64,000 bases of DNA from Paenibacillus glycanilyticus (GCF_023715145.1 NZ_JAMBNP010000007.1:62001-126000); one strand, 5' to 3'; shown: positions 53,201 to 62,342, counted from the first letter of the stretch. Numbers and translations: made by a program. The notes: generated by a model not told the origin, from the sequence alone.

Positions 53201-56200
53201 CCGTAACTCCGGTAAATGACGCGCCGGTTGCGGACGCCGGAACTAAAACAACAACCGAAGATACGCCGGTATCCGGTACGGTTACGGGACAAGACGTGGA
53301 AAACAACACGCTGACTTATACCCTTGTAACGGAACCTGAGCATGGTACGGTTATTTTGAACCCGGACGGTACTTACACGTATACGCCGGATCCTAATTAC
53401 AACGGCCCGGACAGCTTTACCTTTAAAGCAAACGACGGTTCGGCGGATTCTTCCCCAGCTAAAGTCGACATCACGGTCACTCCGGTGAACGATGCGCCTG
53501 GCTCGGAGAATAGCTCAGTTACCACGGCAGAAGATAAGCAAGTGAGCGACAAAGTAAAAGCAAGCGATGTAGACGGTGATTCCTTGACCTATACGCTTGT
53601 GAATGAGCCGGATCACGGCACGATTACTTTTAACCAAGACGGTACGTTTACTTACACGCCAAACCCGAATTACAACGGTCCTGACAGCTTCACCTTTACA
53701 GCGAACGACGGACAGCTGGATTCTCCTGAAGCGACTGTCAGCATTACCGTAACGCCTGTAAACGATGCGCCAACCGCTGATGCGGGCAGCAACACAACAC
53801 CTGAGGATCAACCGGTAACCGGCACGGTAACCGGCGGTGACGTAGATGGTACAACGCCAACCTACGTTATCGTGACAGAGCCCGAGCACGGCACTGTGGT
53901 ATTAAATCCGAACGGCACTTATACGTATACACCGGATCCGAACTATAACGGCCCGGACAGCTTCACCTTCAAAGCAAATGACGGTACCGCGGATTCTGCG
54001 CCAGCGAAGGTGGACATTACGGTTACCGCCGTGAATGATGCGCCAACCGCATCTAATGACACTGCTGTTGTTGATTCCGGCTCCAGCGTGACGGACAGCT
54101 TTATCGCCCAAGACGTTGATGGCGACTCCCTTACCTTCTCGGTTGTGACCCAGCCGGCGCATGGTACGGTTGTTATTAACAACGACGGCACTTACACGTA
54201 TACGCCTACCGCCGGTTATGGCAGCACGGACAGCTTTACCTTTAAAGCAAATGACGGTTCTTTGGACTCCAATACCGCTGAGATTTCCATTACGGTTCGT
54301 CTTCTCGACGGATGGGTTGGCGACCGCAGCGTAACGGACAATTCCGAATGGACTGTTGCACCTAACAAACCGCTGAAAATCTCCGCCATTACGGATATTT
54401 CGGCAACAGCAGTTAAAGCAGCCTTCGACTTCGACGGTCCGGACAACGGCACCGAGAACGATACGTTGACTCTAACACTTGCTAATGAAGAGACATACTT
54501 AACAGACGGATTCAAAAAATGGGAAAATGTGCAGTATCGCCTTCCCGCAGAAGCGGCAAGCGGCGCTCACGCGGTAACCTTCACTGCTTCAAAGGGTGAA
54601 ACTGCATTGCCGGCTGAACCGGCTTCCAAGCTGCAAAACAATAACTTTACCGTAGTCCGTGCCGTATCTATTGACGGAACGGTTAAGGATCACAATTCCC
54701 AAGCTCCTATCGAAGGAGCAAAGGTTACCTTGTACGATCCAACGGGAACAAACAAAGTAACGGATACAACAACAAATGCTTCCGGCTACTACAGCTTCCC
54801 GAATGTCCGTACCGAGCATTACCTGATTGTTGTAGAGAAGCAAGGTTATGCAACGCGTAACCAAGTGATTAACGCCCTGCCGGGACAAGCTGCTGAGACA
54901 ACGATTCACCAGAACTTTGAGCTTGTGAAATATATTCTGAAGCTGACGGCTAACCCTAGCTCCATCGTCGGTGACGGACATACGATCTCGAAGCTGACAG
55001 CTGTCCTGACTGATATGGACGGCAAACCGCTCAAAGACGTCAACATCACGTTCTCCGCATCGCTCGGAACCTTCCTTGGCGGTTCCCCAACAGCGGTAAC
55101 GGATGCGGCAGGCAAAGCAACGATTCAATACCAATCGTCCAAGATCGAAGGTATTTTATCGCAAAGCGTTCCGGTAACCGCTACGGCAAATGACGTAGAA
55201 CGCAGCATTTATGCCAAAGAGCAAATCATTATCACATTTGAGCCTGCTTCCGTTACGGGCGTTGTAGCTACAACGGATAACGGTACGCGCACCATCGTTG
55301 CGGGCGCAGTCGTGAAAATCACGAAAGACTTTGACGGCGACGGCGTTATCGACTTCGCGGCCGAAGCCGTTACCGACGCAGACGGCAAGTACAGCATCGC
55401 TGTTCCGCGCGGTGACGAAAGCTACAATATTGAAGTGATCAAGACCGTTCAAGTAGGCGGCCAAACCAAAGAGGTTTCCTTCAAGCAAACCGTTGAGGTT
55501 GGCGCGGTAAGCGGAAACGCCGGCGAAGTTTTCGAATCGACCAAAACAATTACCGGCCTCCTTACGCAAAAGCTTCCAACCGGTCAGAACGACACGCTTA
55601 AACAGGAATTCATGAATCAGGTAACCGTGAAGCTGATTGGTCCGGCACCGGATCATAAAGAATTCTCCGCACCTTTGAAAGACGGCGTATTCAATATTCC
55701 CGGCCTTGAACGGAATACGGAATATCAGATCGCAATCATCTTCAAGGTTCCGGATGCAGAGCACGGCGGCTTTAAAGACATTATCATTAACGCATTAGAC
55801 AACAACGGTACGCTTCCGACAATCAAGCTGGCGGCGAACGGCGAAATGAACATTCTTAACGAGCTCATTGACCCGTATGGCGACATTACCGACAACAACA
55901 CCCATGCTGCCATTGACGGCGCAACCGTAAAATTGTATTACGCAAACACGCCGCGCAATATTACTAACGGCAATACGCCTGGCACGGAAGTTAAGCTTCC
56001 TGAAATCGTAGGCTTTGCTCCAAGCGACAACGCGAACCCGCAGACAAGTAAAGACGGCGGCAAATACGCGTACATGGTCTACCCGACAACCGATTACTAC
56101 ATCGTTGCAACGGCTCCAGGCTACGTCACTTATACGAGCCCAACGATCCCTGTCGAGTTTGCGATTGTCCGCCACGATATCCAAATGTCCAAGGCGGCTG

Positions 56201-57219
56201 TTACACCTGCCGGTAAACCTAACGTCGTTGTTAACGTATCGGTAGACAAAGACAGACAGGAAGAAAATACGGCAGGCAAGATCAAAGTAGAGTACCTGAA
56301 CAACGGTACGAAACAAGCAACCGGCGCAACCGTTACGCTGACTCTTCCGGAAGGCACAACGGTAACCAAGGCCGACGGCGGCAAGGTTGAAGGCAATAAA
56401 GTGACCTGGAATGTTGGGGATCTCAATGTCGGAGACAAAGGCGTCCGCAATGTAGAAGTGAAGTATCCGTCCATTAAGGAGACAGAGCTTCTCGTGACGA
56501 TCTCCGTTGAAGGCAAAGCCAGCCAAGAGCTGCTAAACCCTGAAGCGGCAAAAGCATCCGTTAAAGTATTGCTGTTCAAAACCGGAAACGAGACAGTGAA
56601 GCATCAACGCTACATTCTCGGCTTCCCTGACGGCAAATTCAAACCAAGCCAGAAGCTGACCCGCGCGGAGCTTGCGGCCATTATCGCACGCCTCCTGAAC
56701 GGCGGCTCGACAACGCTGAAAGCCGATTTCAAGGATGTGCCTTCTACCCAATGGGCTAGCGGTTATATCCGAATCGTAACGGACAGCGGCATCTTCAAAG
56801 GCTTTGCAGACGGCACCTTCCGTCCGAATCAACCGGTTACCCGCGAGGAATTGGCTACGGTTATGGTCCGCTACCTGAAGCTTGAGACATCCATGCCAAT
56901 TACTCCGCAATTCGGCGACAGCGATGGACGCTGGTCCAGCGCAGCGATCGAGGCCTTGTTCCGCAACGGTCTGACAACGGGTTACCCGGATGGCACGTTC
57001 CAACCGGGCAAAGACATCGTGCGTCTTGAAGCCGTAACGCTGATCAACCGCCTCCTGTACAGAGGACCGCTGACGGACGTAGAGCCATCCTTCCCGGATG
57101 TTAAGAAGAGCAACTGGGCGTTTGGTCAAGTCGAAGAAGCAACAAGAAGCCACGAAGCTACACGCACATCGGACGGCAACGAGCATTTCGTTAAAGCACT
57201 GGACGACAATGTGAAGTAA
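50236..57219 (+). CDS. Giant SLH-anchored surface protein with 11 cadherin-like repeats
   Basis: A 2327-residue exported protein. Signal peptide 1-33 (IALLLLVLGVMLAVTHPTA, cleavage after TKA), an N-terminal beta domain to about 240, a linker Ig-like domain, then 11 tandem cadherin-like/VCBS-type repeats of about 91 residues (about 353-1356), each with DGTYTYTP, NYNGPDSFTF and KANDG and a final VNDAP. Next come carboxypeptidase-regulatory-like domains (about 1476-1557, 1669-1985), an invasin Big_1 domain (1568-1665), a DUF11-like domain (1994-2110) and three SLH motifs (about 2124-2277; GFPDGKFKP, GFADGTFRP, GYPDGTFQP) that bind pyruvylated cell-wall polymer. Probably an adhesin or cell-surface scaffold; the Asp-rich repeats may bind calcium. 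Confidence 0.92.
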   Translation: MLARTSAFTRIALLLLVLGVMLAVTHPTATKAAVNVVDIKSNAMNFTNYTLISGQAGIKDAVYKYTNVITRDGITIDAKVTIKETNNASLATNTLDNNVTNLNDRFNPWVTTTQNNGYLTFHFDFIDQATGDPVSIKNFFVTVIDIDGSSSSAKEFVEMSGFASYSVNNPTQLVIGAGSNGRTKFAGRNSSLNGTTFENTASVIVNYTAPISGLDLVTGNTSVLSERQFSINFGAPGGTFTTPVQVDNGASPTIDVTIDDGGDGKLTAGQDNVGSVKVSGSSNAGTGQPVTLTVKDSTGTERNYATTVGSDGKYSVQLDFSDLKYGTITVAADTVNAQGNPAKTATDTTNKVNTAPVAEDASFSGDEDTVFNKSLSDKGSDIDGDSIIYSLVTAPMHGTITLNANGSFTYTPNANYNGPDSFTYKVNDVALNSSAATVTLTVNPVNDAPVANNSSTSTLEGTPVDGTVTATDIDQDLLLFQEADLPQHGNLQFDGIAGTYTYTPDDDFIGTDTFTFTAHDGTDESNKATVTITVTAAPNAAPVAQDGSESTNEDTPVNGAVSATDADNNTLTYTLVTAPVNGTVVMNADGTFTYTPNANYNGTDSFTFKANDGKADSNVATVNLTINAVNDAPTANNSSKITDENIAVSGTVTGQDVEGTSLTYSLDTVPVNGTVVFNIDGTYTYTPNHNYSGSDSFTFVANDGALDSAPATVTITINEVNEAPVAQNDTLQTEEDKPLDGSALATDSDGDSLQYSVVGQPSHGDVTMNSNGTFTYTPDANYNGPDSFTFKANDGSEDSNTASISITITAVNDAPTADASSKTTAEDTAVSGSVTGQDIDSSTLTYVLVTEPEHGTLAFNPDGTYTYTPDKDFNGSDSFTFKANDGSLDSAPATVTITVTPVNDDPSAVNSGVTTNEDTPINNSVSANDADNDTITYTVVTAPEHGTLTLNPDGTYTYTPDPNFNGEDTFTFEANDGHGGKSTGTVTITVTPVNDAPVADAGTKTTTEDTPVSGTVTGQDVENNTLTYTLVTEPEHGTVILNPDGTYTYTPDPNYNGPDSFTFKANDGSADSSPAKVDITVTPVNDAPGSENSSVTTAEDKQVSDKVKASDVDGDSLTYTLVNEPDHGTITFNQDGTFTYTPNPNYNGPDSFTFTANDGQLDSPEATVSITVTPVNDAPTADAGSNTTPEDQPVTGTVTGGDVDGTTPTYVIVTEPEHGTVVLNPNGTYTYTPDPNYNGPDSFTFKANDGTADSAPAKVDITVTAVNDAPTASNDTAVVDSGSSVTDSFIAQDVDGDSLTFSVVTQPAHGTVVINNDGTYTYTPTAGYGSTDSFTFKANDGSLDSNTAEISITVRLLDGWVGDRSVTDNSEWTVAPNKPLKISAITDISATAVKAAFDFDGPDNGTENDTLTLTLANEETYLTDGFKKWENVQYRLPAEAASGAHAVTFTASKGETALPAEPASKLQNNNFTVVRAVSIDGTVKDHNSQAPIEGAKVTLYDPTGTNKVTDTTTNASGYYSFPNVRTEHYLIVVEKQGYATRNQVINALPGQAAETTIHQNFELVKYILKLTANPSSIVGDGHTISKLTAVLTDMDGKPLKDVNITFSASLGTFLGGSPTAVTDAAGKATIQYQSSKIEGILSQSVPVTATANDVERSIYAKEQIIITFEPASVTGVVATTDNGTRTIVAGAVVKITKDFDGDGVIDFAAEAVTDADGKYSIAVPRGDESYNIEVIKTVQVGGQTKEVSFKQTVEVGAVSGNAGEVFESTKTITGLLTQKLPTGQNDTLKQEFMNQVTVKLIGPAPDHKEFSAPLKDGVFNIPGLERNTEYQIAIIFKVPDAEHGGFKDIIINALDNNGTLPTIKLAANGEMNILNELIDPYGDITDNNTHAAIDGATVKLYYANTPRNITNGNTPGTEVKLPEIVGFAPSDNANPQTSKDGGKYAYMVYPTTDYYIVATAPGYVTYTSPTIPVEFAIVRHDIQMSKAAVTPAGKPNVVVNVSVDKDRQEENTAGKIKVEYLNNGTKQATGATVTLTLPEGTTVTKADGGKVEGNKVTWNVGDLNVGDKGVRNVEVKYPSIKETELLVTISVEGKASQELLNPEAAKASVKVLLFKTGNETVKHQRYILGFPDGKFKPSQKLTRAELAAIIARLLNGGSTTLKADFKDVPSTQWASGYIRIVTDSGIFKGFADGTFRPNQPVTREELATVMVRYLKLETSMPITPQFGDSDGRWSSAAIEALFRNGLTTGYPDGTFQPGKDIVRLEAVTLINRLLYRGPLTDVEPSFPDVKKSNWAFGQVEEATRSHEATRTSDGNEHFVKALDDNVK
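51293..54303 (+). repeat. Coding tandem repeat, 11 units of about 273 bp in two alternating types
   Basis: From unit 3 on, even units carry (S/T)G(T/S)VTG(Q/G)D and odd units carry variants such as VSATDAD, VSANDAD and VKASDVD, so the real period is about 546 bp. The DGTYTYTP and FTFKANDG segments are nearly identical between units. Confidence 0.85.
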
Positions 57220-57228
57220 GACACGATT

Positions 57229-57271
57229 AGGCCGGCATTCCTTGAACTGAAGGACTGCCGGCCTTTCTTTT
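57229..57271 (+). terminator. Terminator of the SLH protein gene
   Basis: AGGCCGGCA pairs with TGCCGGCCT, followed by TTCTTTT. Confidence 0.8.
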
Positions 57272-57374
57272 AGGGATATGTTATTAAGGTAAATTAGGTA
57301 TTTAGTCTAAACTTACTGATGGTTTATGCCGAAATGGAGTTTATATAAATAAATAGGAGAGTGTATTCACGATC

Positions 57375-57992
57375 ATGAACGCAACGTATTCCGAACTTCG
57401 AGCAAGAGCAAGGCACAGTCTGGAGGGCAATTGGGGCAAATCGATCCTGGCCCTCATCGTATACGGCATTGTTGCCGGTCTCATCGGTTTGCTAAACTTC
57501 ATTCCTGTACTCGGCTATATTATACAAATACTTACGGGCGGAGCTTTTGCACTCGGCTTAATTATTTTCTTTGTTGGCATTGCGCGGAAAGAGGGTCCGC
57601 AAATTAGTGAAGTATTCAGCGGTTTTTCTCATTTTATTAAAGCTTTTTGTGTCTATTTCCTTATGACCCTCTTCACCGTTTTGTGGACGCTGTTGTTCAT
57701 TATTCCCGGAATCATTGCGTACCTTCGTTATTCACAGGCTTATTACATTCTGCAGGATAATCCGGATATCGGAGCGCTAGAAGCGATTCGTCAAAGCAAA
57801 CAATTAATGAAAGGCCGGAAGTGGAAACTATTTGTGCTTAATCTGACGTTTATCGGCTGGATGTTCCTTGCATTACTTACTTTGGGCATAGGGTTCCTAT
57901 GGCTCTACCCTTATATCCTTGTTACGCAAGCTCATTTCTACGATGAGATTACGGGCAGAACAACACCTCCGCCGCATCCGACGTCCTTTTAA
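57375..57992 (+). CDS. DUF975-family membrane protein
   Basis: A 205-residue protein with about five hydrophobic helices. The start NATYSELRARARHSLEGNWGKS and the segment ALEAIRQSKQLMKGRKWKLFVL are the conserved cytoplasmic parts of DUF975 proteins, which are of unknown function. GGAGAG lies about 13 bases before the ATG, rather far. It is monocistronic, between two terminators. Confidence 0.85.
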   Translation: MNATYSELRARARHSLEGNWGKSILALIVYGIVAGLIGLLNFIPVLGYIIQILTGGAFALGLIIFFVGIARKEGPQISEVFSGFSHFIKAFCVYFLMTLFTVLWTLLFIIPGIIAYLRYSQAYYILQDNPDIGALEAIRQSKQLMKGRKWKLFVLNLTFIGWMFLALLTLGIGFLWLYPYILVTQAHFYDEITGRTTPPPHPTSF

Positions 57993-58007
57993 CGAAACGC
58001 TCGCATG

Positions 58008-58060
58008 AAAATAGGGCAGTCGCAAAACCAAGAGGTTTTTGCGGCTGCCCTATTCTTTTT
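58008..58060. terminator. Bidirectional terminator between the DUF975 gene and the siderophore-binding gene
   Basis: AATAGGGCA and CGCAAAA arms pair with TTTTGCG and TGCCCTATT, followed by CTTTTT; A-rich on the other side. Confidence 0.8.
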
Positions 58061-58069
58061 CCCCATCTA

Positions 58070-59098
58070 TTACTTCTGAAGTGCCTCAAGAACGGCTTTA
58101 ACCCCGTAGCTGCTGCCGATAGGACCGTAGCCCAGCGCCAGCTCACCGTTGATGCTGTACACATGGTTGTTTGCGACGGCCTTCAGCTTCTTCCATACCT
58201 CGCTGTCTTCCCACTGATCGGTAGCAGCAGGAAGCGTCTTGTCACTGTAGTTGAAGTAACCGAGGAACAGATAATCCGGATCCAAGGCGCTAAGTCCTTC
58301 CAGACTAATCTTCTCCCCGTCCGCCATCGCGTCGGAAGCCGGGGCAGTAAGACCCATGCCTTCATAATATTGCTTCGTATAATGGGTACCCTGCAGCCAT
58401 ACTTCGTTCTCGCGAACTTGTACGAAAGCAACATTGCCGTCCAGATTAGCCAGCTTCTCCTTCGCTGCAGCCAATTCCGACTTGTAGTTGGATACATATT
58501 GCTCGGCAACGTCCTCTTGACCCAGAATCTCGCCAAACTTCGTTACGAGCGTAGGCCAGTCCGACCATACATCCGTCTGCTGCTCATCGACCATAACCGT
58601 AGGCGCGATCTTCGTGAGATCGGCTGCAATATCCTTATTAATCGCATTACCGGCAATGATCAGATCCGGTGCATAAGCCAGCAGCTTCTCCATATTCACT
58701 TGCGTGTTCTCGCCAACAATTTGAATATCCTTGATTTTATCTACATAAGGCTTGTATTCATCCGAATGCAGCACGGACTGCTTCTCGGTGAACGGCAGCG
58801 CCAGACCTACGGAATCGAGGTTAAACAACAACAGGGAATCGGCGTAACCCCAGTGTACAACCGCAATCTTTTTCGGCTGCTCCTTAATCGTTACTTCGCC
58901 GTTCGCGTCTTTGATCGTGCGCGGGAACTTGGCCGCCTCCGGCGTGACCGATGCTTCAGGCGTACTGGCTGCTTCGCTAGTCTGCCCGGCATTATTCCCC
59001 TTATGAATAGTGTTACTGCCGTTATTGCCTCCGCAGGCGCTCAGCAGCAGCATAAGGCTTAGTGCCGTTAATAGAATTGGAAACCATTTCGCTTTCAT
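58070..59098 (-). CDS. Iron-siderophore-binding lipoprotein (FecB/FhuD family)
   Basis: A 342-residue lipoprotein: signal peptide with lipobox LSAC (Cys22), a Ser/Thr/Glu linker to about residue 60, then the two-lobed helical-backbone binding fold (IKEQPKKIAVVHWGYADSL, MEKLLAYAPDLIIAGNAI, LEGLSALDPDYLFLG, AVANNHVYSINGELALGYGP). It captures a ferric siderophore for FecCD-type permeases. A Fur box sits in its promoter region, so it should be iron-repressed. GGAGAGGG precedes the ATG. It is transcribed separately from the permease genes. Confidence 0.92.
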   Translation of the reverse strand: MKAKWFPILLTALSLMLLLSACGGNNGSNTIHKGNNAGQTSEAASTPEASVTPEAAKFPRTIKDANGEVTIKEQPKKIAVVHWGYADSLLLFNLDSVGLALPFTEKQSVLHSDEYKPYVDKIKDIQIVGENTQVNMEKLLAYAPDLIIAGNAINKDIAADLTKIAPTVMVDEQQTDVWSDWPTLVTKFGEILGQEDVAEQYVSNYKSELAAAKEKLANLDGNVAFVQVRENEVWLQGTHYTKQYYEGMGLTAPASDAMADGEKISLEGLSALDPDYLFLGYFNYSDKTLPAATDQWEDSEVWKKLKAVANNHVYSINGELALGYGPIGSSYGVKAVLEALQK

Positions 59099-59124
59099 GA
59101 TTCATTCCCTCTCCAAAATCTTAT

Positions 59125-59145
59125 TAATAACAATTATCATTATCA
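59125..59145 (-). promoter_or_regulatory. Fur box upstream of the siderophore-binding gene
   Basis: TGATAATGATAATTGTTATTA on the minus strand, close to the 7-1-7 consensus TGATAATnATTATCA, 27 bases before the start codon. It overlaps plausible TTTAAC/ATTAAT promoter boxes. Confidence 0.75.
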
Positions 59146-59196
59146 GTTAAATCCTATCATCTCCCCTTGCGAAAGCAAATAGAGAAATTCCCGTTT

Positions 59197-60033
59197 CTAT
59201 GATGGACGATTTCGCTTGTGGTGAAGGCCAAAAAATCCCGGCGACGATCCTTTATGCTTCTTAAACAACCTGCTGAAGTAATACGCATCCTGATAGCCCA
59301 CGCTTCTTGCGACGGCGGCCACCGTGAACTGTCCCGTCATCAGCAGCTCGTAAGCTCTGTTAATCCGGTATTGGATCAGATAATCGATGGGACCGATGCC
59401 GGTATAACGCTGGAACAAGGAAGAAAAATATTTAGGCTTCAGCCCAAACCGCTCTGCCAGCTGATACAACGTAATCGGCTCGTCAAAATGATCATGAATG
59501 TAGGCCGTTGCCTCTTCAATCAGCGAATAGCTCGCTTTATTCTGCTGGGTCCGTTCGGATTGCAGCACTCTGCTAATCAGCTGGTAGAACAACGCCTTCT
59601 TCTCCAGCAGCAGCATCGCATCCGGCGACGAGGAAGCCTTCAGAAGTCTCTCAAGCAGCTGCAGCAGCTCCGGGCTTTGCGGAGTATGGAGCATGCTCAC
59701 CTCGATGAGCGGCCGGGCATCCTCGGTCCCCGTGCGCACAGGCACATAATGAATAAGCCCGTACTCGAACCCCTGATCGCTAGTATGGATTTCCAGCCGT
59801 TTCTGCATTCCGCCAAGCAATATTTTCCCCGGCTCCAGCAAGAAACGCTCCGTTTCGTTATATATGAATTCCGCTTGGCCTCGCAGGCTGATTAAAACCG
59901 CGCATTTCGTTGTCGGGCGGTCTACATGACCATCATAGATGACGCCTGCCTCCAGCTCCGTCCGATATACCCCGTACACCTCTACAGGCAGCTTTACGAA
60001 TGCCTGCGCCAATTCTTCATGAAGATAAGCCAA
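59197..60033 (-). CDS. AraC-family regulator of the siderophore cluster
   Basis: A 278-residue regulator: N-terminal cupin-like domain (LRGQAEFIYNETERFLLEPGKILLGGMQ) and a C-terminal double HTH (LYQLAERFGLKPKYFSSLFQRY and VAAVARSVGYQDAYYFSRLFKK). It lacks the fused binding-protein domain of Btr. The start is TTG at 60033 with AAAGGAGC about eight bases upstream. Its position between the permease and binding-protein genes suggests it activates them when siderophore is present. Confidence 0.9.
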   Translation of the reverse strand: MAYLHEELAQAFVKLPVEVYGVYRTELEAGVIYDGHVDRPTTKCAVLISLRGQAEFIYNETERFLLEPGKILLGGMQKRLEIHTSDQGFEYGLIHYVPVRTGTEDARPLIEVSMLHTPQSPELLQLLERLLKASSSPDAMLLLEKKALFYQLISRVLQSERTQQNKASYSLIEEATAYIHDHFDEPITLYQLAERFGLKPKYFSSLFQRYTGIGPIDYLIQYRINRAYELLMTGQFTVAAVARSVGYQDAYYFSRLFKKHKGSSPGFFGLHHKRNRPS

Positions 60034-60082
60034 ACCGTCACGCTCCTTTGCCTTTTACCTTATATCTACTCTAGACTCTACG

Positions 60083-60123
60083 GAAAAGCCGGTCAGCCCT
60101 CGGCAGAGGTCTAACCGGCTTTC
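60083..60123 (-). terminator. Terminator of the FecCD permease operon
   Basis: AAAGCCGGT pairs with ACCGGCTTT, followed by TCC and a modest T content on the minus strand. Confidence 0.6.
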
Positions 60124-60136
60124 GAATATCTGCTTC

Positions 60137-61171
60137 TTATCCTTTTGTACGGAACATCAAGTAGAGGAAGTATGGAGCGCCTATTACGGCAACAACAATA
60201 CCAGTCGGTATTTCGGCCGGCTGCAGAATCCATCTGCCAAGCGTATCCGCTACGAGCACAAGCAGCCCGCCGGCAAGCGCCGTCGCCGGGAGCAGCGTCT
60301 GATAACGCTGACCGACCAGTCTTCTTGCCAGATGAGGAGCGATCAGCCCGACGAAGCCAATACTTCCGCTCACCGCCACGCAGGAGCTTGCCAGACCAAC
60401 GGCAGCGGCAAGGAGCCAAATCTGCTGTTTGGCGACCGCTGCTCCAAGCCCCGTTGCGAGCGGCGCACCAAGGTTAAGGATATTAATCGTTTGTGACTTG
60501 AAATAAACAAAGGGCAATAAAATCACGATAAACGGCAGCAGCGCACCTACGTAATTCCAGTCCTTGCTCCAAATGCTTCCTGCTAGCCAAGTGGATACGA
60601 ATTGGTATTGCTCTGGATTAATCCGCAAGGAGACAAGGATCGTTACCGCCGAGAAGCCTGAGCTGATCGCTACGCCGTTAAGAATTAATCGGTTGGACGA
60701 CAGTCCTTTATGCTTGCGGTACGAGATGACAAAGACGAGCAAGGCCGCAATACCGCCTCCCGCCCATGCGAGAATCGGAAGCAAATAGACAGGTGCTGAA
60801 GCAGGGGTCTTATAAAAGGCAACATACAGCAGGATCACCATGCCTGCGCCGGAGTTAATCCCGATAATGCCGGGATCCGCCAGCGCGTTACGCGTCAGAG
60901 CCTGGAGAACGGCACCGGATACCGCAAGCCCCATCCCGATCAGAATGGAAATAATGATGCGGGGCAGCCGGAAATCAAACAGAACCAGATGCTGCTGATC
61001 CGTTCCCTGGCCTAACAGCGTCTGAAGCACATCCAGAGGGGACATCCGTATAACCCCAGTGTTCATGCTGATAAGAAAAGCAACAATAATACCAATAAAC
61101 ATGATGGAGATGACCATCGCGCCGCGGCGCCTTCTTCGCATTTCTGCGGGGGAAATTGCAGTTGCTTTCAT
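60137..61171 (-). CDS. FecCD-family siderophore ABC permease (YfhA/FeuC-like)
   Basis: A 344-residue permease with about ten helices. RLPRIIISILIGMGLAVSGAVLQALTRNALADPGIIGINSGAG and GFVGLIAPHLARRLVGQRYQTLLP are the family signatures; the latter contains the ATPase-contact helix. A basic N-terminus (MRRRRRG) faces the cytoplasm. GGAGGG lies before the ATG. It is separated by three bases from the upstream permease gene, with which it forms the heterodimeric channel. No ATPase gene follows. Confidence 0.93.
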   Translation of the reverse strand: MKATAISPAEMRRRRRGAMVISIMFIGIIVAFLISMNTGVIRMSPLDVLQTLLGQGTDQQHLVLFDFRLPRIIISILIGMGLAVSGAVLQALTRNALADPGIIGINSGAGMVILLYVAFYKTPASAPVYLLPILAWAGGGIAALLVFVISYRKHKGLSSNRLILNGVAISSGFSAVTILVSLRINPEQYQFVSTWLAGSIWSKDWNYVGALLPFIVILLPFVYFKSQTINILNLGAPLATGLGAAVAKQQIWLLAAAVGLASSCVAVSGSIGFVGLIAPHLARRLVGQRYQTLLPATALAGGLLVLVADTLGRWILQPAEIPTGIVVAVIGAPYFLYLMFRTKG

Positions 61172-61174
61172 GGC

Positions 61175-62251
61175 TTACAGCTCCCTCCTTTCCTTGTTGG
61201 CAAGGTACAGGAAGAATGGTACGCCAATTAGCGCGATCATGGTGCCAATCGGTGTCTCGTATGGAGGACGTATCGTTCTGGCCGCCAAATCCGCAAGCAC
61301 CACAAGCAGAGCGCCAAGTACAGCCGAGGTCGGAATAATCCATTTGTAATCTACGCCAACAAGCTTACGGGCGAAATGCGGAACAAGCAGGCCGATAAAG
61401 GATACCGCCCCTGCCACCGATACAGCCGAGCCAGCCAGCATAATAACGATGATGACGCCCGCCAGCTTCACGGGTCCGGTCCGAAGTCCAAGACCTTTCG
61501 ATACTTCCTCGCCAAGGCTCAGCATCGTAATGGAACGGGATAGAAACATTGCTCCTGCGAGCGCTGCTAACACCCATGGGAATATGATTTCCAGCTGCTC
61601 CCAGCGGATGCCGGCTACGCCTCCCGCATACCAGAAGGCCAGCTCTTGACCGATCCGGAAGTACAAGGCGATCCCTTCGCTTAATGCCGTTAACAAAGCA
61701 GACAAGGTTACCCCCGCCAGCACCATCCGCATCGGCGTCAAACCGCCCCGGACGGATGCGCCTAAAGCGACAACGACAATCGTGCTGACTGCAGCACCCA
61801 GGAAAGAGATCATAATAATGTAAGAATAAGAAAGACCGGGGGCAAAAGCGAAGCATAAAGCAAGCGCAAAGCCTGCACCGGAATTTAGGCCAAGCAGTCC
61901 CGAATCGGCAAGCGGATTACGCGTCATGCCCTGCATAATCGCTCCAGCAACGGCAAACGCGCTGCCTACCAGCATGCATCCAAGCACTCTCGGCAGGCGC
62001 AGCTCCTGAATAACCTGATGCTCCTTCAAGTCCGGATTGAAATGGAAGACCGCCTCCCATACCGTCAGGAATTTGATATCCATCGCGCCAAAGGAGACGG
62101 ACAACCCGACTCCGATCAGCAGCGCAATAAGACCGCCGAGAATAATTAAGATTGCTGTCAGAGGCCGGGAATACAGCCGCTCCACCTCCGAGCCTGATGA
62201 GGCAGGTTCGGATTCCAATTGAGAGTTATGTAGCCTAGAGTTATGAGCCAT
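61175..62251 (-). CDS. FecCD-family siderophore ABC permease (YfiZ/FeuB-like)
   Basis: A 358-residue permease with about ten helices after a 30-residue polar N-terminus. RLPRVLGCMLVGSAFAVAGAIMQGMTRNPLADSGLLGLNSGAG and GLLVPHFARKLVGVDYKWIIP are diagnostic. GGAG precedes the ATG by about ten bases. It is first of the two-permease operon, 158 bases downstream of a binding-protein gene from which it is separated by a terminator and a palindromic element. Confidence 0.93.
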   Translation of the reverse strand: MAHNSRLHNSQLESEPASSGSEVERLYSRPLTAILIILGGLIALLIGVGLSVSFGAMDIKFLTVWEAVFHFNPDLKEHQVIQELRLPRVLGCMLVGSAFAVAGAIMQGMTRNPLADSGLLGLNSGAGFALALCFAFAPGLSYSYIIMISFLGAAVSTIVVVALGASVRGGLTPMRMVLAGVTLSALLTALSEGIALYFRIGQELAFWYAGGVAGIRWEQLEIIFPWVLAALAGAMFLSRSITMLSLGEEVSKGLGLRTGPVKLAGVIIVIMLAGSAVSVAGAVSFIGLLVPHFARKLVGVDYKWIIPTSAVLGALLVVLADLAARTIRPPYETPIGTMIALIGVPFFLYLANKERREL

Positions 62252-62274
62252 ATCGTCTTATCTCCGCTTCAAGT

Positions 62275-62342
62275 GAATTAACCAGAGTGAAACGGCTTTC
62301 GCCGGCCTTGCATGGCGGAACGCGTTTCATTCCGGTGAATTC
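62275..62342. repeat. Palindromic element between binding-protein and permease genes
   Basis: Arms GAATTAACCAGAGTGAAACG (62275-62294) and CGTTTCATTCCGGTGAATTC (62323-62342) match at 16 of 20 pairs around a core with CGCC/GGCG. The core is shared with the element at 47959-47997. Confidence 0.5.
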
